Shown: piece after piece, positions 6,996 through 10,759 of the stretch
How positions within the stretch are numbered: position 1 is the first letter of the stretch
Layout of the letters: each line of letters starts with the position of its first letter
Source: Haloferacaceae archaeon
GTDB lineage: Archaea > Halobacteriota > Halobacteria > Halobacteriales > Haloferacaceae
NCBI GenBank assembly: GCA_018609965.1
Contig: JAHENP010000251.1
Location: 1 to 10,759, forward strand
Reading direction: 5' to 3'
DNA: 10,759 nucleotides
Made by a program: the position numbers and the translations under genes
The notes under the pieces: generated by a model
What the model saw: only the letters and a program-made list of their open reading frames with translations
What the model was told of the DNA's origin: nothing
Databases searched by the model: none

Positions 6996-7274
6996 GTGAG
7001 CACAGATATCGACGACGGATCGGGCGGCGAGCCTCCGTCGCCGGTCGAGATCACACTGATGCTCGGCGAGAGCGGCGAGTTGTGGGTCGCACGAGACGAG
7101 GAGACCGGCGTCGCGTCTCAGGGACCGACCCGCGAGGCCGCACTCGAGAATCTCGACGAGGCGGTGGCCGGCTACCACGGCGCGGGCGAGCCGCCGAGTG
7201 AGGAGGAACTGCGGGGGGTAGGTGTCGACCCCGACGACAACAGTTCGGGGGCGCTTCCGGACGTACTCCAGTAG
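6996..7274 (+). CDS. hicB: HicB-family antitoxin
   Basis: A 92-residue antitoxin that would bind and neutralise the HicA RNase and usually represses its own operon. The core, VEITLMLGESGELWVARDEE then TGVASQGPTREAALENLDEAVAGY (residues 17-60), is the HicB partial RNase-H-like fold: two strands, a turn, and the long helix after SQGPT. The catalytic residues of true RNase H are absent, as usual for the family. The tail (61-92) is acidic and Gly/Pro-rich and shows no ribbon-helix-helix or helix-turn-helix DNA-binding domain, so autoregulation may work through another factor. The GTG at 6996 is preferred over the in-frame ATG at 6969 because that ATG lies in the TATA-like box. hicA follows after 12 bases. 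Antitoxin before toxin is a common hicBA order in archaea. Confidence 0.85.
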   Translation: MSTDIDDGSGGEPPSPVEITLMLGESGELWVARDEETGVASQGPTREAALENLDEAVAGYHGAGEPPSEEELRGVGVDPDDNSSGALPDVLQ

Positions 7275-7286
7275 CCGGATGGTCAC

Positions 7287-7535
7287 ATGCGATTTTCTGG
7301 AGACGATGTGGCAAACGTACTTCTCAACGTAGGCGGGTTCGAGTGGGTACGCACCAACGGAAGCCATATGATTCTCAAGTGGTACCCTCCCGAGAGTCAC
7401 GGAGACACTGAGGTGCGTACTGTGAGTGTTCCTCCTCAGGACCGACTCGACACTGGCACGCTCAAGAGCATCGCCGATCAAGCAGGCGCAGTGGATTTCG
7501 ACTCGTTTTGTCGGTGGATCGACCGACACCGGTGA
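7287..7535 (+). CDS. hicA: HicA-family mRNA interferase toxin
   Basis: An 82-residue toxin with the small double-stranded-RNA-binding-like fold; family members cleave mRNA and stop growth until HicB blocks them. MRFSGDDVANVLLNVGGFEW (1-20) is the first helix and turn, and TNGSHMILKW (23-32) holds the catalytic His27 in the conserved GSH. VSVPPQDRLDTGTLKSIADQ (46-65) is the VPxHxxLxxGTL motif, with Gln51 near where His is common; the C-terminal helix is FDSFCRWIDRHR. All expected elements are present and the frame is intact, so it is probably active. The start is the ATG at 7287, 12 bases after the hicB stop, so the pair is surely one transcript. The gene is a little less GC-rich than hicB. 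It converges with the AT-rich gene ending at 7636. Confidence 0.9.
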   Translation: MRFSGDDVANVLLNVGGFEWVRTNGSHMILKWYPPESHGDTEVRTVSVPPQDRLDTGTLKSIADQAGAVDFDSFCRWIDRHR

Positions 7536-7584
7536 CAGACAACGGGGAAAGCCTATCTGGACCGTCTCAGAGATCAGTCGTCGG

Positions 7585-7599
7585 CCGGCTGATAGCCGG
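7585..7599 (+). terminator. Hairpin in the convergent gap after hicA
   Basis: CCGGCT-GAT-AGCCGG forms a perfect 6-bp stem with a 3-base loop, 50 bases after the hicA stop. It is followed by AT-rich sequence including TAATATTT at 7613-7620. It may help end the hicBA transcript, though archaeal termination depends more on T-runs than on hairpins. Confidence 0.3.
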
Positions 7600-7620
7600 G
7601 GGCTGCTCATACTAATATTT

Positions 7621-7630
7621 AAACAAAAGC
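7621..7630 (-). terminator. T-run after the AT-rich membrane gene
   Basis: On the minus strand this reads GCTTTTGTTT, beginning a few bases after the TAG stop at 7636-7638. Such T-runs are the usual archaeal termination signal. Sequence pattern only. Confidence 0.35.
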
Positions 7631-7635
7631 TATAT

Positions 7636-8829
7636 CTAATTAACTTTGCTACGAACAGGCAAAAAAAGTAAAAAGAGTGTTGGAAAAGAAAGAATACCAG
7701 CTATACCAAAAATCAAAAGAGTCGCTTGAATTCGGCCAAGCAAGCTCACAAACACGGGGATCCACTCAGTTGAATTGAGAACCTGAAATGTTCCAAATAC
7801 CACGCCGAGTATTCCAAGAATAGAAAGACCAATCTGTTCTTTAAACATATACTTACTATCGCGACGAACTTCAATAGTGTCATTTGGATTGACACCGATC
7901 TTATCTCTCAGTGTGCTTGGTATCGAAATCTCTGCTGGACTCAGCGATTGGTTGGAACTGTCGTTATCTGCGGTCGGGGGGAGACACTGTGCAACAACCT
8001 GCTTTTCCTTCCAACTAATTTTGACTTTGTCTTGTATATCTATACCGAGATATTGACGCGTCGAGCTTCCAATGCGAACAATATCTCGTTCTTCGTCCTG
8101 CTGCAAACCTCTACATACTTTGAGATTGATTGTCCTACTTCCAACCAACGGTTCATAGATTACCTTGTTCGTTGCTTTCTTAAGCCGCTCTGAGAGGTGT
8201 TTCTCCCTTTTATTTACTTTTTTATGTATTTTAACTTGGTTTCCAGGTTTTATATCCATAGACTGTATAATCGAAAGACTAAGCCGGACACTCTGGTCCG
8301 AGTCGTCATTAAGCTTCAGAAGACGGACTTCATTCACTGCCCTACCACCAGTTTGGGTATTAATAATTTCTACATCATCATTTACGTTACAGTCGATCTT
8401 TTCTAGTGTTTTTTCACTAACATAACATCCGGACGGTTGTTCTCCTGAGTACGGACGCTGTACAACCAGTTCATCGTCTGAGGGGAAATCAATTGACTGC
8501 AGACGAACACGATCACCAGTTCCCAGGTCAGGATGTATCTTCTCCATGAGATTTGTGCTGAGCGCGGCTAGAGAACTGTCAGGCCCCGTCTTGCGGTCAA
8601 AGGGAATTCCATAGAGCACAGCACCCTCACAATGATCGTCAGTAGACACCGGTGAAACACGTAAGTACGAGTAGGGTTCGGCGTCAAGCCGGCCGAAGTA
8701 ACTGTGTGGAATAACGATACTGTTACAGAAAGCATGGCTTTCAAGCGAGTAAATAGTATTATTATCACCGTCAAATCCAGAAATTGGACGACGACACTCA
8801 ACTGTCACCTCTGGGTTTTTGTCTGCCAC
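7636..8829 (-). CDS. Membrane-anchored protein with six half-barrel repeats (Cdc48-N/VAT-N-like), AT-rich gene
   Basis: A 397-residue protein not matching any family I can name. It contains six copies of one motif, roughly hydrophobic-x-I/V, five or six residues, L/I/M, then D/N-x-V-x-I: about 32-61 (IVIPHSYFGRLDAEPYSYLRV), 86-113 (NLMEKIHPDLGTGDRVRLQSI), 134-159 (TLEKIDCNVNDDVEIINTQ), 181-204 (RLSLSIIQSMDIKPGNQVKI), 250-274 (IVRIGSSTRQYLGIDIQDKV), and 300-324 (ISIPSTLRDKIGVNPNDTIE). Pairs of such halves form the double-psi beta-barrel of Cdc48/VAT N-domains, so three barrels are likely. Two hydrophobic segments close the protein (about 332-351 and 358-391). No ATPase, protease or nuclease motif is seen. 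The start is the GTG at 8829 (VADKNPEV). The gene is far more AT-rich than its neighbours and uses ATA, AAA and AAT freely, a sign of transfer. The barrels are probably cytoplasmic; function unknown. Confidence 0.8.
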   Translation of the reverse strand: MADKNPEVTVECRRPISGFDGDNNTIYSLESHAFCNSIVIPHSYFGRLDAEPYSYLRVSPVSTDDHCEGAVLYGIPFDRKTGPDSSLAALSTNLMEKIHPDLGTGDRVRLQSIDFPSDDELVVQRPYSGEQPSGCYVSEKTLEKIDCNVNDDVEIINTQTGGRAVNEVRLLKLNDDSDQSVRLSLSIIQSMDIKPGNQVKIHKKVNKREKHLSERLKKATNKVIYEPLVGSRTINLKVCRGLQQDEERDIVRIGSSTRQYLGIDIQDKVKISWKEKQVVAQCLPPTADNDSSNQSLSPAEISIPSTLRDKIGVNPNDTIEVRRDSKYMFKEQIGLSILGILGVVFGTFQVLNSTEWIPVFVSLLGRIQATLLIFGIAGILSFPTLFLLFLPVRSKVN

Positions 8830-8901
8830 CGTGAGTCAGGTAGGTAGCGAGAGAAGTAATTAGTTTGTTTATTATATCTGATTTATTTCCATTTAAAATA
8901 A

Positions 8902-8917
8902 TATTGTGTACACAATA
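8902..8917. promoter_or_regulatory. 16-bp perfect palindrome, candidate operator
   Basis: TATTGTGTACACAATA is a perfect inverted repeat in the divergent region. It lies about 26 bases before the TATA-like box of dgcN and about 73 bases before the start of the leftward gene. This is a typical binding site for a dimeric helix-turn-helix regulator; its position fits an activator of dgcN or a repressor of the leftward gene. About one such palindrome per 65 kb is expected by chance at equal base use, and more often in AT-rich DNA. Confidence 0.5.
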
Positions 8918-8942
8918 CGATAGCGTCACCTCCACCACGCCG

Positions 8943-8949
8943 ATTTATG
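8943..8949 (+). promoter_or_regulatory. Putative TATA-like box of dgcN
   Basis: ATTTATG lies 25-31 bases before the GTG at 8974. The ATG within it (8947) is in frame and would extend the protein by nine residues (MTTPGHTTS), but using it would place the start codon inside the promoter. Confidence 0.45.
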
Positions 8950-8973
8950 ACCACGCCCGGTCACACCACGAGC

Positions 8974-10014
8974 GTGCCAGACAACCGCGTCGCGATCCTC
9001 GCTCACGAGAAGTTCCCCGACCGGTCGAAGACCGCAAACGGCGTGTTGCGCTACGCCGACCGTGAGGCCGTCGCCGTCCTCGACCGCGACCGGGCGGGCG
9101 AGCGGGTCGCCGACCACCTCCCGGACGTACAGGACGCACCCATCGTCGACAGCTTCGCGGCCGCTCGCGACCACGACGCCGTCGACGGGATCGACGAACT
9201 GCTGATCGGGATCGCGCCCATCGGCGGCGGCTTCGACGAGTCCTGGCGGGCGGACGTGCAGGCGGCGATCCGCGCCGGCTGTGACGTGACCAGCGGGCTC
9301 CACTACTTTCTCGGCGACGACGAAGGGTTCGCGAGTCTCGCCGCCGAGCACGACGTGACACTCGACGACGTGCGCCGCCCGCCCGACGACATCGGTGTCG
9401 CCGAGGGGCGAGCCGGCGAGGTGGACGCCGAGGTGGTGTTGACAGTCGGAACGGACTGCTCGGTCGGGAAGATGACGACGACGATGGAGTTGGCGGCCGC
9501 CGCCGAGGCCGCCGGGATCGACACCGCAGTCGTCCCGACGGGCCAGACCGGGATCGTGATCGAGGGGTGGGGGACGCCGGTCGACCGCGTCGTCTCGGAC
9601 TTCACCGCCGGCGCGGTCGAGGAGATGGTGGTGGCGGTCGGCGACGACCACGATCTCGTGCTCGTCGAGGGCCAGGGGAGCATCGTCCACCCGGCCTACT
9701 CCGCGGTGACGTGTGGGATTCTCCACGGCACCGCACCCGACGCACTCGTGTTGTGTCACGCCCACGGCCGCGAGGCGGTCCACGGCTACGAGGCGACGAC
9801 ACTCCCCTCGCTGGCGTCGTACGTCGACCGCTACGAGTCGTTCGCGGCCCCCGTCCACGAGACCGAGGTGGTCGCCGGCTCGCTCAACACCCGGGCTGTC
9901 GACGACGACGCGGACGCACGGGCGGCCGTCGAGCAGTTCGGCGAGGAGATCGACGCGCCGGCGACGGACCCGTTGCGGTTCGGCGCCGACGGGTTGGTGG
10001 AGACGATCAGATGA
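8974..10014 (+). CDS. dgcN: D-glutamate N-acetyltransferase DgcN (DUF1611 family)
   Basis: A 346-residue cytoplasmic enzyme of the DUF1611 family. Members characterised as DgcN acetylate D-glutamate to N-acetyl-D-glutamate, the first step in using D-Glu as a nitrogen or carbon source. The N-terminal Rossmann-like domain (VAILAHEKFPDRSKTANGVL, then AVAVLDRDRAGERV) is followed by a P-loop-like segment GTDCSVGKMTTTMEL starting at residue 159, with K166 in the GK pair. Then come PTGQTGIVIEGWG, VEGQGSIVHPAYSAVTCGIL and CHAHGREAVHGYE, all conserved-looking. The GTG at 8974 (VPDNRVAILAH) gives the family's usual N-terminus and leaderless spacing to a TATA-like box; an ATG at 8947 is the alternative. 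The stop overlaps the start of dgcA by four bases (ATGA), so the two are translationally coupled. The pairing with an enolase-superfamily epimerase strongly supports the assignment. Confidence 0.88.
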   Translation: MPDNRVAILAHEKFPDRSKTANGVLRYADREAVAVLDRDRAGERVADHLPDVQDAPIVDSFAAARDHDAVDGIDELLIGIAPIGGGFDESWRADVQAAIRAGCDVTSGLHYFLGDDEGFASLAAEHDVTLDDVRRPPDDIGVAEGRAGEVDAEVVLTVGTDCSVGKMTTTMELAAAAEAAGIDTAVVPTGQTGIVIEGWGTPVDRVVSDFTAGAVEEMVVAVGDDHDLVLVEGQGSIVHPAYSAVTCGILHGTAPDALVLCHAHGREAVHGYEATTLPSLASYVDRYESFAAPVHETEVVAGSLNTRAVDDDADARAAVEQFGEEIDAPATDPLRFGADGLVETIR

Positions 10015-10759
10015 GTCTCCAGACGAGCTTCGAGCGGGTGGAGCTGGAACTGGACCGCCCGTTCGAGATCGCACGCGGGACGACCACCACCACGGAGAAC
10101 GTGGTCGTCCGGGTCGGCGACGGGACGGAGACGGGGGTCGGCGCCGCCGCGCCGTCGGCACACTACGGGGAGACGAGCGACACCGTCTGTGCGGTGCTCC
10201 CGGAGCTACTCGACGCCGTTGAGTCCGTCGGCGACCCACACGCGCTCGGTGAGGTCGAGCGGCGGCTCCGCGAACGGGTCGCGCGCAACCCCGCCGCACG
10301 GACCGCAGTCTCGATTGCGGTCCACGATCTGGCGGCGAAGCGCCTGGAGGTGCCGTTGTACCGACTGTGGGGACTGTCGCCGGAGCGTGCGCCGAAGACC
10401 TCCTACACGGTCGGGTTGGACGACACCGGGGTGATGCGGGAGAAGGCGACGGCGGCGGTCGAGGCGGGTTACGACGTGTTGAAGACGAAGCTCGGCACCG
10501 ACCGCGACCGCGAGATCGTCGCGGCCGTCCGCGAGGCCGCACCCGACGCGCGAATCCGTGTCGACGCTAACGAGGCGTGGACGCCCCGCGAGGCCGTCGC
10601 GAAGAGTGAGTGGCTCGCGGGGTTCGGTGTGGAGTTTCTGGAACAACCCGTTCCCGCGGGGAACGCCGAAGGCGAGAGATTTGTCTACGATCACGCCGCG
10701 GTCCCGATCGCGGCCGACGAGTCCGTGATCGACGCGAGTGACGTGCCGGCCGTCGCCGA
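10011..10759 (+). CDS. dgcA: Enolase-superfamily dipeptide/N-acyl-glutamate epimerase DgcA, 5' part
   Basis: The first 249 residues of a muconate-lactonizing/mandelate-racemase type enzyme; the 3' end lies beyond the window. Next to DgcN, it is expected to convert N-acetyl-D-glutamate to N-acetyl-L-glutamate. The broader family is annotated L-Ala-D/L-Glu epimerase, which remains an alternative. The capping domain occupies about 1-125 (FERVELELDRPFEIARGT, ARTAVSIAVHDLAAK). The barrel begins with SYTVGLDD and carries the catalytic KTK at 158-160, the metal ligand Asp185 in VDANEAW, Glu211 in FLEQPVP, and Asp236 in AADESV. The opposing catalytic Lys on a later strand is off the edge. Its ATG overlaps the dgcN stop by four bases. 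No defect is seen in the visible part. Confidence 0.9.
   Translation, partial: MSLQTSFERVELELDRPFEIARGTTTTTENVVVRVGDGTETGVGAAAPSAHYGETSDTVCAVLPELLDAVESVGDPHALGEVERRLRERVARNPAARTAVSIAVHDLAAKRLEVPLYRLWGLSPERAPKTSYTVGLDDTGVMREKATAAVEAGYDVLKTKLGTDRDREIVAAVREAAPDARIRVDANEAWTPREAVAKSEWLAGFGVEFLEQPVPAGNAEGERFVYDHAAVPIAADESVIDASDVPAVA

Larger units (their letters stand above)
8830..8973. promoter_or_regulatory. Divergent AT-rich regulatory region
   Basis: This holds the promoters of the AT-rich membrane gene (leftward) and dgcN (rightward). On the minus strand, TATAATAAA around 8866-8879 could be the TATA box of the leftward gene. On the plus strand, TTTAAAATA at 8892-8900 and ATTTATG at 8943-8949 are candidates, the latter at leaderless distance from the dgcN GTG at 8974. 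GC content drops sharply up to about 8920 and then returns to the chromosomal level, which may mark the edge of acquired DNA. Confidence 0.4.

Noticed and set aside
6869..7054. N-terminal extension of the channel protein to an upstream start at 7054
   Set aside because: It would overlap hicB and adds 62 basic, low-complexity residues with no family support; the GTG at 6868 directly precedes the first membrane helix.
6018..7610. Long open frame on the minus strand spanning hicBA and the channel gene (530 codons)
   Set aside because: It crosses hicA and hicB in antisense and runs through the channel gene in the wrong frame. Its second half is low-complexity Arg/Gly/Asp.
7948..8425. Short hydrophobic open frames on the plus strand opposite the AT-rich gene
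   Set aside because: They are Phe/Ile/Ser-rich shadows of an AT-rich coding strand, with no start signals or plausible domains.
7600..8920. AT-rich segment as an insertion sequence, integrative element or replication origin
   Set aside because: No transposase, integrase or Orc1/Cdc6 gene, no terminal inverted repeats, target duplication or origin-box repeats are visible; a single coding gene fills it.
8926..10542. Long open frame opposite dgcN-dgcA (538 codons, minus strand)
   Set aside because: It is antisense to two coupled genes with clear motifs; the product is an Arg/Pro/Gly-rich shadow.

Overview
This window looks like chromosomal DNA of a halophilic archaeon (class Halobacteria). The core genes are very GC-rich and the proteins are rich in Asp and Glu. 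Many genes start with GTG, and TATA-like boxes often sit about 25-30 bases before the start codon, as in leaderless haloarchaeal transcripts. The gene families (archaeal gatB, a DUF5817-like zinc protein, an ion channel with an RCK domain) also fit. Species cannot be told from the sequence.

Layout. 1-610 (-): 5' part of an NAD kinase gene, whose 3' end lies outside the window. 750-1268 (+): zinc-ribbon protein, divergent from nadK. 1299-4382 (-): three genes in one direction, read in the order gatB, a tandem-CBS protein, then an ornithine cyclodeaminase/mu-crystallin family protein. 4548-5207 (+): orphan three-helix membrane protein of lower GC. 5370-5600 (+): small basic-tailed protein. 5666-6868 (-): potassium-channel-like protein with a TVGYGD filter and an RCK domain. 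6996-7535 (+): hicB-hicA toxin-antitoxin pair. 7636-8829 (-): strikingly AT-rich gene for a membrane-anchored protein built of repeated half-barrel motifs. 8974-10759 (+): dgcN-dgcA operon for D-glutamate use, cut by the window end.

How it fits together. The flanks are housekeeping or metabolic genes (NADP supply, Gln/Asn-tRNA amidation, D-glutamate catabolism). Between about 4.45 and 8.9 kb the base composition is uneven. The orphan membrane gene, hicBA and the AT-rich repeat gene look like accessory DNA placed among resident genes. No transposase, integrase, tRNA, rRNA or CRISPR array was seen.

Most interesting items: (1) the 397-residue protein, read here as three tandem Cdc48-N/VAT-N-like double-psi beta-barrels plus two C-terminal membrane helices; (2) a 16-bp perfect palindrome in the divergent region between that gene and dgcN; (3) an ornithine cyclodeaminase family member that appears to have replaced several catalytic residues; (4) a 14-bp palindrome lying between the TATA-like box and start codon of that gene.
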